A program made the translations under genes and the position numbers. Of a stretch of DNA of 64,000 nucleotides, positions 44,401 to 55,675 are shown one piece after another. The notes below the pieces were generated by a model. It was not told the DNA's origin. It saw only the letters and a list, made by a program, of their open reading frames with translations, and ran no database searches. Source of the DNA: Dastarcus helophoroides. Taxonomy: Eukaryota > Arthropoda > Insecta > Coleoptera > Bothrideridae. The stretch is from contig CM053328.1 of assembly GCA_028583605.1 (NCBI GenBank), positions 4,148,304-4,212,303 of the forward strand, in the 5' to 3' direction. Every line of letters starts with the position of its first letter. The first letter of the stretch is position 1.

Positions 44401-45716
44401 TGAAATTTTTAAATTCGAAAAATCGAGAAATATTTCCTTCAAATTTTAAGCATTACCACAAAAGTTATATGCTGTAATATTTAAAAAAGAGAGAGAACAT
44501 TTCCTGAATTATGTTAGAAAATCAATTTAGATAAAAAAATTTAAAAAGTTAAAAAATTAGTAAGCTGGAACTGAACCGAAAACTGGAAAAAACCGCTATT
44601 TTTGTCGGAACGAAAACCGGAACGGAAGGGATATGATTTTTTTCCCGGAACGAAAAACCAAAAACCGGAACGAAAAAAATAAAGGTTCGATGCCCCATGC
44701 AAAAATATTAGTAATTAAGAGTTTAGGTGACTCCAGTGCTATAGCAAGGTATTAAATTTAAGAGAAACAAAAGTGATACAAATTTTGTGATATTTAATAG
44801 TATTTTTACGAATTAAATTTATATAACATCTTATAGCCTCCAGAATATTTTTGGGTTATCATCTCTAAATTATTTCATCGAGTACAAAAAAAAATCATTA
44901 TCGACATTTCTGAGCCCCTTAAGTACTCTGTGGAGTTGCACCTGGTTACGGTTCTAGATTACTTAATTAAAATTGTTTGCTTTCATAGGAATAAAATTAT
45001 ATCACTTTCTCATGAAAACTGCATTTGAAGATAAAACGTATTTTATTACAAAGTTCTAATTAAACTCTACAAAAACACAAAAAAAATATTTTTTTAAACA
45101 ACATCCGCTCTACGATCTTTTAAAGAAATAAAGTGTTCATTACTTTCTCAGCAAAATTGTTTAAATCCAAATTTACAAATTAATAATTAGACCCTAGAAT
45201 GGGTACTGCTATCTCTTTGTGAATAGCCGTACTATTGGCAGTTAGACCTGTAAGCGGCACAATTAGCAATCGCAATCAAATCAGCCGGTACCTACGCGTT
45301 TAGCATCATAAACCGTAAATACACACTTCAAACTCTGACTCGTACTCACCATTTGGCAACATCGCTTCAGCGGAGCGGCGTACCGCACCGCGGGCTAGCT
45401 TTAGCGTGGTATTCTGTAGTTTATTTCTCCGCATTCCGTGGAGGCCGTTGATAGGCATCGCATGGCAGCCACGCTAGATGCATAATTCTGCGCGCACCAA
45501 CGTATTTCAATTTCCTTATAGTATATAATATAATGGAATAAAATTTTGCGTACTTTATTCCAAGTCACTCACAAGTATTATTAGTTAATTAGTAAATCAT
45601 TATTTTGTGTGTAAAAATGTGATAAATCCGAGACTTTTACATTAAATAGAAAAGAATAGATCGCTCATTTCACGAGGAGCGCGCGCTCTTGCGCTCTTTA
45701 AGACCAGCCGCCACTG
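41408..45716. mobile_element. hAT element F (GTGGCGGCTGGT ends)
   Basis: The left end CGGTGGCGGCTGGT and right end ACCAGCCGCCACTG are inverted copies with one mismatch. The flanking 8-mers ACTAAATA (41400-41407) and AGTAAATA (45717-45724) match at 7 of 8. It is 4309 bp long, of which 3.25 kb is the later insertion G. The rest is non-coding. It separates the SPEF2 start region from the Penelope element. Confidence 0.75.
41454..44696. mobile_element. hAT element G, nested in F
   Basis: The start (CCAGGGCTTCGAACCGG) and end (AAGGTTCGATGCCCC) are imperfect inverted ends, flanked by an exact 8-bp ATGCAAAA at 41446-41453 and 44697-44704. Sub-terminal GGAAC/CCGGAA words occur at both ends. The ~2.9-kb interior is low-complexity DNA that is T-rich on the left (to about 42560) and A-rich on the right, so its strand polarity flips. 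Confidence 0.85.
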
Positions 45717-45720
45717 AGTA

Positions 45721-45844
45721 AATAAATATATTGTGTTACAAAACCGAGATAATTTGTTTAAAAGAATATACAGAAAAGAAACCAATACAAATCGCTTTAT
45801 CACAGCTGATTCTAATCATTGTCCACAACAGAAATTAGCAAGTA
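45721..45844 (+). pseudogene. Penelope-like element, end of reverse transcriptase (left piece)
   Basis: The frame from 45733 reads NRDNLFKRIYRKETNTNRF, then a His/Asn segment. This resembles the conserved IYRKPTHTDRY motif at the C-terminal side of the Penelope reverse transcriptase. It is cut by the pogo element at 45845. The upstream RT core is missing, so the copy is 5'-truncated. Confidence 0.75.
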
Positions 45845-47717
45845 CAGTAAAAGCTCCTTATTCGCGCTTCCTTTATTCGCGTTTTCACTATTCGCGGATT
45901 AAAAAAATGCGACCCAATTCCTATATTCGCGGCTAAAAATTTCTTTATTCGCGGATCTAATAAGTACATGCATAATAATAAAAGGATTCCAATAGGTATC
46001 CAACCCAATATGATTTGTAAATGGCGTCAAATGGACTAATAAAAAAAGTAAAATAGATCTCACTACAACTTTGCCTAAAGTATGTTGTTAAATGATAGCG
46101 TTGTCATTATGGATCGAATACTGCGACCAAAAAAGGGTGCCTCTGAGTGGTCCAATGGTCCGGGAGAAGGCAAAACGTCTTTACGCTCATTTTAAAGAAC
46201 CTGATACTAGTTGTAGTGGTGAATGTACAGATGGGGGATTTCAAGCATTGGAAGGTTGGTTCAATAAATTTAAGGTGAGACAATCATTGCATAACATTAA
46301 AATCGTTGGAGAAGCAGCATCTGTAGACACTGCTGCAGCAGAACGATATCCAGAAGAATTTGCAAACCTAGTAGCTGATGGAAGATACAAATCTGAGCAA
46401 GTATTTAATGCAGAAGAAACTGCACTGTTTTGGAAGAGAATGCCAAACAAAACATTCATTTCTAAAAGCGAAAAGTCTGCTCCTAGATTTAAATTTAGGA
46501 GCAGACTTCCCCTATCTATCCTATGCTGCCTTAAGGCAGCAAAGGATAGAGTTACACTGCTGCTATGTTTTAATGCATCTGGAGATTGTGTTATTAAGCC
46601 ACTGATGCTTTACAGAGCGTTTAATCCTCGGGCTTTAAAAAATCAAAACAAGGACAACCTGCCAGTGTTTTGGTCGCGTGGATTACAAACGCTATTTTTT
46701 GTGACTGGTTCCGGAATTGTTTTGTTTCTGAAGTGGAAACTTATTTAAAAAAACAGAATTCAGACTTTAAAGCACTTCTAATTTTGGACAATGCACCAGG
46801 TCATCCTCGTGAACTTGAAACTTTGCATCCAAATATAAAAGTGACACGTTTACCTCCCAACACGACGGCTTTGCTTCAACCTATGGACCAAGGAATAATC
46901 CAGACCTTTAAGCTCTATTATATTAAACGAACCTTCAAAATTATATTGGATAATATGGAATGTAATCCTGATATGAATGTTATGGAATGCTGGAAAAAAT
47001 TTGACATAGCAAAATGCATCGTAAACATAAAAGAATCATTGGAAGAACTGAAGCCACACCCATTGAAGTCTTGCTGGAAAAAACTGTGGCCTGCTCTGAC
47101 TACGAAAAATGACGAACAATCTGTGCAAGTTCAAACTTGGACTGCAAACCTAGCCGAATCGCGAATGGAATAGGACGAGATGGGTTCGAACAGATAGAAT
47201 CAAGTGACATTCAGGAATTGCTTGAATCGCAAGATGAAGATTTGACTAAGACCGACTTGGAGGAAATGTTAAATTCACAGCCCTTCGAAGAAGAGGCTTC
47301 AACAAGCAGTGGAAACGTGACATTTAATTTGAAAAATCTTAGTGAAGGTTTAAGAATGGCAAATAAGCTTTGCGATTTCTTTATGAACATTGATCCATCT
47401 ATGGAACGGAGTCTTATTTTTAAGAGGCAAATTGCTAGTGTGACTGCTGTCAGTCTGAATTGAAGGAGCTTTTAAAAACTGCCAAGCAAGAGAAAATTAC
47501 AAAATTTTTCAAACCATTGCCTAAGCCTTAAGATAATTAATCAAAATGTTCAAAAACTTCAATTAAACTGATTTTTTTATATATTTGTTTGTTTTTATTT
47601 TGTCACCCAGGAACGTATCCCCTATAATCCCATATTAATTACCATTCCGTATTCACGGTTTCTGTATTCGCGGCATATTTATGGAACATATATCCCGCGA
47701 ATAAAGAGCTTTTACTG
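45845..47717 (+). mobile_element. pogo/Tigger-type DNA transposon
   Basis: The termini are CAGTAAAAGCTCCTTATTCG and the inverted CGAATAAAGAGCTTTTACTG. TA is duplicated on each side (45843-45844 and 47718-47719). Sub-terminal TTATTCGCG words repeat several times at both ends. It is 1873 bp and carries a broken transposase. Removing it with one TA rejoins the interrupted Penelope reading frame exactly. Confidence 0.95.
46092..47463 (+). pseudogene. Tigger/jerky-like transposase (CENP-B and DDE_1), frameshifted
   Basis: Three frames carry consecutive parts. 46092-46748 has a CENP-B-type DNA-binding part (LSGPMVREKAKRLY, LEGWFNKFKVRQ) and the first DDE block. About 46670-47173 has LDNAPGHP and LLQPMDQGII. 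47137-47463 has the acidic C-terminus. Frames change near 46685 and 47150. The first catalytic block reads NAEET where the family has NADET, an Asp-to-Glu change. The first N-terminal helix-turn-helix is missing. The gene product would cut and paste the element, but this copy cannot. Confidence 0.88.
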
Positions 47718-47719
47718 TA

Positions 47720-48423
47720 TACGTTTTTTAATCAACAGGCTTTTAAATGTTCCTTTAAGTAAATCCAGATATACAAAAGAATTAGCTTACATTAAAGATG
47801 TTGCGATTTTTAATGGTTTCCCCGTAGAAACAGTAAACAGCATGTTAAGAAAATGTAGATTTAAGAAAATAATTCAGAATTGCTCTAAGCTTGACCAATC
47901 TAAAGATAACACTCCTACAACCGTTGTGAAATTACCATTTTACCCAAATATCACTAATAAAATTAATAAAGTTTTAAAAGTAAACAACGTAAAAGTAGTT
48001 TACACAGCCAACAACAGTCTCCGCAATAATTTGGGTAATGCTAAAGATAAATTGGACAAGTTTGAGAATTCCGGAATTTACGAAATAAGCTGTAACAATT
48101 GTAATTTATCATATGTTGGACAGACCAAGAGATCCATTAAAACCAGATTTAAAGAACATATCGCTCATTTCAGATACAATAGAGAAGAAAAATCAAGTGT
48201 CGCCCTACATATGATAAATACAGGACACAAAATTAACATTGAAAATTTAAAATTGTTAAGATCGGTCACAAATAGCAGAGAACTTGATGCATACGAAACA
48301 ATTTATATCAATCAGAGGCCAGTTACCCTTAACGGAGATAAAGGACCATTGGCGGCCTCCAGTTTATTGAAGGCTATTTGTGGCAGGTCAAAATTGCATG
48401 CACCAGATGTGTTAAACAATTAG
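47720..48423 (+). pseudogene. Penelope-like element, GIY-YIG endonuclease end (right piece)
   Basis: The frame resumes after the pogo insertion (RFLINRLLNVPLS) and continues to TAG 48421-48423. The domain core is GIYEISC followed by YVGQTKRSIKTRFKEH, the GIY and YIG-type signature, with a conserved Arg and a later ETIYIN Glu. Penelope elements fuse a reverse transcriptase to such a nuclease. This right part is uninterrupted. The element's 3' end lies near 48540. Confidence 0.85.
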
Positions 48424-48540
48424 AAATAGGAAAGAAAGCAAAAGACCGCCAGTATCGATTTGAATCTCAATGCAGATGACGTCGATGCATGTTTTGCTAA
48501 TCTTTTAAGATTAGTGCGCTTGAAAATGCCAGTTCTGCTG

Positions 48541-49091
48541 GCGAAATACGTATCGCGTAATTATTTATTTAATTGCCGATGTGGTAAAGGGGTGAAACCT
48601 TCTTTGGACTGAAGGAATATTTGGCAATACAAAGAAAAAACAAAACGATTTGTAGAAAAGTATATTAAATTCAACATTTATAGCACAGTTTACTAGTCGT
48701 ATTGGCGAAAGCTTGCGGAATGATTTGAATGCTATCAGAACAAGAAAACCTGTCTTGTACAGGTTTCGCTTCAGTTTCCATACAGGTACCCACAAGTTCA
48801 GCAGATCTACAAATTCAGTTTCATTATTATATTTGATTATATTTGAATCTGGTTTCCTAGCCAAGCCGTTGCCGTTGGGAGAAATTTGGTGGCTGTCAAT
48901 ACATTCAATTCATTCAGTGCTCCAGCATTCAGTGAGTCAAAGAATGTTTTTAATTTCTACTAATGACTAAAAAAAGTTTTCCAATTTCCGAAAAACCACA
49001 ACTTGTTTGTACCCTATTCGGGCCCCGTTAATTATCGTCTGGTCCAATATAGGGCCCAGTATCGGCCCTGTTTCTAGCACTAATTACTTAC
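48541..49091. other. Sequence between the Penelope element and the unknown gene
   Basis: No feature is recognised. Part of it is probably intron or 3' flank of the minus-strand gene at 49092-49766. A 99-codon minus-strand frame at 48565-48864 (GTWVPVW-like, low conservation signals) is not supported by splice sites and is left out. Confidence 0.35.
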
Positions 49092-49766
49092 CGACATATA
49101 TCACCTCTGTTGAGATTTTTTAAAGTGTTCATAAATGATTGTATCCTACTTTGTGATTTGTCTTTGACACTGTGAAAAGTTTTAAAGAAATCTCTGATAA
49201 GATTCTTTGTACATCTTAGGATTAAAGCTTTGGCGCTTAATCTGATACATGGTTCCTTAATTATAAGATCTAGAAATGTATACTGTTGAAAAAATATGTA
49301 ATTAATTATTATTTAGTACCTTGAATCGTTAGACAGTAACCATCAATCAGTATGTGTAAGAATTCTTGAATGAAACTGTAAATGTCGTATAATTTAAACT
49401 TATTACAATCTTTCATGGCTTGATTTAAGATTGTCAAACAACCTTTGAACTCGGGGGATTTCAGTTTCTGGCATTGATAATCAAGCTGTTTTCCTTCGAC
49501 AAACAGGTTTTCTATAAAATTTCCTTTGACCAATTCTTTTATACAATTATCAAACAGCTGCATATTAGGCTAAAATAAACAATTTATTTTAACTTCATTT
49601 CCAATTAAAACCAAATTTTATAATTTACCAATCACTAATGTATGTGGTTGGTATTGCATAATTAATTTAATCACCTCGAACATAGTCTCTATTGCTTTTA
49701 GACATACGGGATCATCCAAATCTTTTAAATTCTCCAGGAGTGAATTTGAATGTATACGTGAACAGT
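49092..49766 (-). CDS. Three exons of an unrecognised host gene
   Basis: The exons run 49766 to about 49630, 49569-49320 and 49269-49092, in minus-strand order. The middle frame (MQLFDNCIKELVKGNF) joins the next exon at CAA-G/AT in matching phase and continues with LIIKEPCIRLSAKALILRC. The last exon ends at a textbook GTAAGT donor (49091 downward). The protein is helix-rich and Leu/Lys-rich with no signal peptide or motif I know; an armadillo- or HEAT-like fold would fit. The first exon joins in frame only with a weak GTGATT donor. The gene continues beyond both ends, and no start or stop was found. A LINE lies upstream at 50060-53160. Confidence 0.5.
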
Positions 49767-50059
49767 CTATTGAAGTGCATTATAATTTAGAGTTGAAATG
49801 GAATAAAAAATACATTTATTTTATGTTACTTACTTATGATCAAAAAGAAAAATACCACAAATATTTTATTGGTCATCATTTCATGTAAGTATGATAAGGA
49901 AATAAGGTATCTTAATTGAAGCTCCAATAAAATTTAACAAGGGCGGATTCGCTACCTACAGCAATTTTCTATAAATATTTTTATGAACCCGAATGTAGGT
50001 TTTATGTGTAATATTGATAATTGAACGACTTTTTGCGGAAAGGAATCAAGCCACGAATT
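49767..50059. other. AT-rich DNA upstream of the unknown gene exons
   Basis: No feature is recognised. It is probably intron of the minus-strand gene, between its exon at 49766 and exons further right. Confidence 0.35.
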
Positions 50060-53000
50060 CTTAAATATTAGATGTTTAGTATATTTTTTTTAAAGTATAA
50101 TCCAACAGTTGAGCCACAAATGCTTAGCAAGCGGTCGATCTTTAGGAAAACCTTAGAAGATTTGATTCTAATCCCCAGACTAATAGGTTTGGATGTTTAT
50201 CAGACTTAGAACTTGGAAACCAAAAACTGGTTTCAATCTTATTAGATCTCGTCGTTCGGGTTAAATACACCAAATTGACGAGATTTTTTTAGTTTAATCC
50301 ACTCGCAAAAGGTAACCCCATTATGCTTTCAAAGCACTGCGAGTAGGATGCGGAAACAAGGATAGATGGCGATGAACCGCCTTCTTAAACAAGGATAGGT
50401 TGTCATTTTTGGGGAAAATTGCTTTCGGTAACAAGTTCCACAACTTGGAAATTCTATAGAAAAAAGTCTCCGTAGACAGAAGTCCTCACTGTGTCAAGCT
50501 GGACCGCACAGAACTTTGATCTCTCCGACTGACTAGTACGCCTCAAGAATCTTGCCTTTGGGGGGATCAATCCTATTAGTTCCTGGGGGCATCTTCCATG
50601 ATAGTACTTGTAGAAAAGAGACAAGTCACCCACCATACGCCTGTGCTCTAGTGTTTCGAGAGAATCGGTCAGACTCTCGTCATCAATTAGGCGAATCGCT
50701 CTTCTTTGGATTGAATCCAAGAGAGTTAAAGTGTGTTTTGGGGCTGAACTCCAAACATGAGAACAATATTGACTAGTCTTGCTCTAACTTGGGCTTTGTA
50801 TAGTCTTAATAGGTGATGAGATGTGAAGTACTTTTTAGCTCTAAAAAGAAAGCCTAGCTTCTGAGAGGCGGATTTGGCAATGGCGCGCACATGATCGTCC
50901 CAGGAGAAGTTAGTGATCGCATTCAATCCTAGGATAGATAGATTAGATCCCATCGGAAGGATTTTACCCTCCATTAGTATGTTTGTTGCGTTATCCCTTG
51001 ATGTTTACTTAGAGAAAACCGCGGCCTGAGTTTTTGAAGCGTTGAAGTCGACCAAATTGTTCTTACCCAATTCCAGAATAATCTCGAGATCCCGATTAAT
51101 CGTCTGCATCTGCTGTTCCCTTAGTCGATCTGAAGCAGCGATAGATAATGGTTTGTCGGAGAAAAAAGATGACACAAGGTAACTATCATCTGCGTAACTG
51201 TATATAGGATTGGAAGTTGAAGCTAAGAGATCATTTATGTGCAACAGAAATAGAGTAGGAGACAGAACAGACCCCTGAGACACTTCTGCGTTAATCGCAA
51301 ATGTCTCAGATGAGATGCCATCGACGACGACCTGAAGAGATCTGTCGGCGAGAAAATTGTATATCAAATGACAGAGTCCAGAAGGCAGACCATAAGATGC
51401 TAATTTGGCGAGAAGAGATCGATGCCAGACTCGGTCAAAAGCCTTTGAGATATCCAATGCCACAATCCTAGCGCCACCATGTTTTTCCATAGCTGAGTTG
51501 CAGATATGAGCAACATATGCCAGTAGATCGCCAGTGGAACGTTGTCGTCTAAAACCGTATTGCCTGTCGGAGATGATTTTCTGGATTCTGGATTCGTTGT
51601 GGGTTGCCTAAAGTTTAGGCCAGCACTTAGGCCACCCTTACCGGGCCCATTATGCTATCGCCGTGATTGAGGTGCCCTTGGTCATTCATTCAGCCACCCA
51701 AACTTGTTGAGAAATTAAAGAACGTCCCTTGGATGCGCCTCTCTCAAACTGGCCACACTAGGCCAGAAGTCCCCCAGCGTAGATCCTCTGATTGATGCTA
51801 GTGCCGGGCAGTGACGCATCACATGCTCGACACTCTCATCTTCTTCTAAACACCCTCTGCAGCTCGGGTCGTTTATAATTTCCATTCGGAGATGATTTTA
51901 TTTTCCTCCAGATATTTGAGAATCTCGATGTTGATAAGCTTTTCCATCACTTTAGATATAACGGGTAACAAAGATATAGGGCGACAGTTGTTAGCTAGAT
52001 TCATTTTTCCCTTTTTAGGAACAGGCTGCACCCTGGCAGATTTCCAGAAGTTAGAGAATACACCTTTGTTGTAAGAGAGTGTGAAAAATTCGCTTAGGAC
52101 TGGGGTCAACTCTGAGGCGAACTTCTTAAGAACGATAGCGAGGATACCAAGGCGCCAGAAGCTTTCGAGGTGTCGCCAGCTCAAAAAGAATCTTCCTGAT
52201 TGTGCGTTGTCTGAAAACAACTTCAGCCGCATCAATGTGCCAATCTTGGGAAGAATAGGAGGTTCTGCGTTTCGTGAATCAAGATTGGAATTTTCAGCAA
52301 ACATTAAGACTAACATGTCAGCCTTTTCCTTGGAGGTAGTAGCAATAATGCTATTTTCATCGAGTAAAGGTGGAAAATTTGAAGATGTAAAATTCTTTCC
52401 AATCGACTTTGCAAATCCCCAAAACGACCTGGAATCATTCGGACACAGCTGATAAGCCTCTGGCGCATTTTACGATCGAAATCACCTTTTGCCTCATCAA
52501 TAACCTGTTTACAAGAATTTCGTGCATTTACAAATATGGTCCGAGTCTCGTTTGAGAGATTATTTCGCCAACGACGATATGCGCGATTTTTGCAGGAGAT
52601 ATTTTTTACTGAACCAAGATTTACAGGAGGCAGACACTTCTTTTGGGGATGCGGAATTGAGCATTCCATACCAATCAGGTTAGTTTCGAGATGGATTCGG
52701 CGACTAAGGAACGGTTGCCTGCGCTAAAACAGACTTCCTGCCATGGGAAAGATGCAAAGAAGTCTCTTAATTCTTCCCAATTTGCAGACTTAAAGTGCCA
52801 AACCCTACGGGACTGCGTCTGGGAAGGAGGTTGTATATGAAGCGAGCGAGAGGCTGCTACAAGCTTGTGATCCTAATTTCCAAGCGGTGATGTCACAGAG
52901 ATTTTATACGAATTTGGTGAATTTGTAAGGGTATCTACATCAGGAATTCTTGTGGGTTCCTCAACTAATGGCGATAGTCCACAAGTGATGGCGAAAGTCT

Positions 53001-53160
53001 CTGCCACCCTTCCCGCGTCATCAGATCGGGAAGAAAACCTTAACCAGGGGATGTTGTATACGTTGAAGTCACCGACAAAGACAACCTCAGCTTTTGGATA
53101 ATTAGTCTTTAATTGAAAACAAGGAGAAAGACATTGAATAACAATTTCAGTTTTCAATTT
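50060..53160 (-). mobile_element. CR1-like LINE, minus strand, multiply broken
   Basis: From right to left it holds an endonuclease piece (VFVGDFNVYNIPW, 53157-52873), pre-RT (52669-52310), RT first half (52316-51873), RT core with LDISKAFDRVWH, SQGSVLSPTLF and YADD (51490-51005), the C-terminal domain (50974-50454) and a 3' tail to about 50060. There are frameshifts near 52315 and 50723, an in-frame TAA at 51007-51005 and an inserted LINE fragment at 51581-51899. The tail matches those at 36000 and 1300. The family assignment is by motif style only. Confidence 0.85.
51581..51899 (-). mobile_element. 3' fragment of a second LINE inserted in the first
   Basis: On the minus strand it encodes a CCHC-like C-terminal segment (CRGCLEEDESVEHVMRHC) typical of I/R1-type LINEs, followed by a stop and a short tail. 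It is flanked by an exact 14-bp duplication TCGGAGATGATTTT (51567-51580 and 51886-51899). Removing one copy and the insert restores the host LINE frame (EENKIISDRQYGFRRQRSTG). Confidence 0.88.
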
Positions 53161-53569
53161 TTGTCAAATGGGAGAGTAGTTCGTCCTATTAGATCGAAGG
53201 AGAAGTGATTGAGCAGCTGCTTGTCCTAAACAATTAAATAAATTATCTGTTTTCAGATTTCTTTTCCTGATAATCAAGAACAGGACACAAAGAACTCAAA
53301 TTGTGTTTACATACAAATAAAAGTTCCAGCAACATTACATAAAATATGAAAAAAGTTTGGAAATAAAAAGACAGTAATGATCTTAGCATTTTATTTATTT
53401 CAAGGAGTCAATTACATGTAAGAAAACCAAACAGAAACAAAGTTAAAAAAATAGTATCTACTCTACAGAAATATGCATTTATAATTATATACTACAAAAT
53501 ATTTAAATAATTATCAACCAACAATTATCTATTGATAAAAAAAGGCTCTTTCAAATTAAAAAAGATGTT

Positions 53570-54701
53570 CAAAGTGTCCACCTTCATTTTGTAAACATAA
53601 ATTTACTTACTCTATGTTTCATGCAATCAAAAACATGTTGCAGTTCATTTGGTGATATAGAATCTATTTCATGCTGCACTGCAACTTCTAGTTCCTCAAT
53701 TGTGCGCAAATGATTTTTAAATACATTGTTCAATGAGACCAAACAGATAAAAATCTAAGGGTGTTAGATCTGGACTTCGTGCAGACCATAAGCCTCTACT
53801 GATTAAAGGATCATCATAAAATTCTCTCAAATATCTTAACGTTTGTGCCAAAGTATGCGCTGTAGCTCCATCTTGTTGGAAGTATCCAAGTTGCACTTCA
53901 TCATTATGGATAATCTCCAGTTCTTGTTGTAAAATGGCCCAGTGTCGTTCTCCATTTATGGGCCTATTATCCCTCTTCTTGAAATTGCTACCCGTACACC
54001 AATCTTCTGGGGATGTGTTTCAATAAAATTATGTGGATTTTCTGTACCCCAAATTCTATAGTTTTGACTATTCACATAACCAGACAAATGTACCCAGGTT
54101 TCATCAGAAAAAAAGTCAAGTCTAATATATCATTATTGTTTAAATGTTCATTAAACCAGTGACAATATTGAACTCGTTGATTATAATCTGGTGGTTTTAA
54201 CTCTTGAACGACAGTCATTTTATAGGGATGTATATGCAATTGCTTCGTTAATGCTTTGTGACAAGTTCCAATCGAATTTCTTTATGAAAATCTTATTGTT
54301 TACCAAAGAATGTGTAAAGTTAGGAATAACATTAGTTTATTAAAAAATGTATGCAACGAAAATAAATTGAATCAATATTTATAATAAGTACCTGTCTGAA
54401 TAGATAACTGTGAAATAGATTTTTTAGGACTTTGTTGCATGCGCTGTCGAACATTTTCTGTTAAAATTAGTGGTCTACCTCTAGACTTGCCCTTGCAAAT
54501 GCAATGTTTCTCCTCATGTTTAATAAGCACTAATCTGTGGTTCTTAAAAATATCATATGGAATGTCAGCATCTGGAAACCTTTCATTAAATTGTTCGATA
54601 CAGGATTGCAATGAGTAGGACCAGCTTCCATTTGGATTCCGTGTACCAGTGCGAAAATGCGCCATCAATAAAAAGGCGTCTTGTTCTGGCGTAAAAGACA
54701 T
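53570..54701 (-). pseudogene. Mariner/Tc-type transposase, degenerate
   Basis: The first 109 codons (54701-54372) are open: SFTPEQDAFLLMAHFRTGTR, then a helix-turn-helix region with KGKSRGRPLILTENV. Further along (54220-53570) the same strand reads transposase blocks in shifting frames: LTFFLMKPG around the first catalytic Asp, LSGYVNSQNYRIWG, FQQDGATAHT and RSPDLTPLDFYL, which match the DD(E/D) order of mariner-like enzymes. Frameshifts and stops make it inactive. I did not find clear terminal repeats. 53160-53570 shows nothing else. Confidence 0.8.
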
Positions 54702-54956
54702 GTTTAGAAAACCAAGCCAAAAACAAGTAAAATATTAAGCACAACCTTAAAATAGCTGTACTTATAACTTACCCAAAGTTTTGATAAAAACTTTTTCTTT
54801 ATTTTACACAAATTATAATGAATTTCAGATGCTAAAAATTATCCCAATGGTAAAATGTACAAAATAGACGTAAAATTTAGCATAAATTATAAGCACAAAA
54901 CCAAAGACAAGATCACAAACACAAAACATATATATTATCACAAAACGCCCATGAAC

Positions 54957-55667
54957 TAGGGATGATCTATATTCATCGATGGTGAATGAACATCGATGTT
55001 TAGTGGAAAAACATCGATGTTTTGTGGAAAAACATCGATGTTTTAATGTCGATGTTAAGTTTTCGATAATATTGCATCAATGTTATGAGAATAAAAAAAT
55101 CGGAACATCGATATCGATACACTCTAAGTCTAGGGCTAGGCCATCTAGCGTGATTAGGTGTAACAAATGTTGCTGATTAATGTTGTTATTAGTATTATTT
55201 TACCTTCACCCAATTTACACTAGATGTCGCTGATGGTTTTAATCAAAATAAAACAAACAAAATAAAAAACTGCCAATTTTAAGCCATGGTCAATTTTTTT
55301 TCTTATCTAAGAATAAAGTGGGGGCGAGTGTTAGTAGAAGTTAAGTTTTTTTTATAGTGAAACTTTGAAAACGATATAACAGTTATAGTAAATGTACCCT
55401 ATATTGTACTCTATGTCTGTCCAGTAAACTCAAACTTTTGCAGTAATGTAACCCAACAATTTACCATGAATTTGCTTACGTAGCTTATTATATGTATAGC
55501 TTATAACGTTAATCAACGCTTATAATAAAATGTTTTTTTTTAACCTAAAACATCGATGTTTTCGGGCATCGATATTTTTCTTCCGATATTCATCGTACAT
55601 CAATACTTTTGAATCGATGTTAATGTTGATGTCAATATCGATGTTTTTCTAATATTGATCATCACTA
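54957..55667. mobile_element. hAT element B copy 3 with exact 8-bp duplication
   Basis: It starts TAGGGATGATCTATATTC and ends CTAATATTGATCATCACTA, flanked by exact CCATGAAC at 54949-54956 and 55668-55675. At 711 bp it keeps interior sequence missing from the 296-bp copy and lacks element C. The ends carry repeated CATCGATGTTT words. Confidence 0.95.
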
Positions 55668-55675
55668 CCATGAAC

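Noticed and set aside
47842..48423. Stand-alone host GIY-YIG nuclease gene
   Set aside because: The frame continues upstream across the pogo insertion into a Penelope reverse transcriptase motif, so it is part of a mobile element.
48565..48864. 99-codon minus-strand frame as a further exon of the unknown gene
   Set aside because: No matching acceptor in phase with the 49092 donor was found, and the residues show no relation to the other exons.
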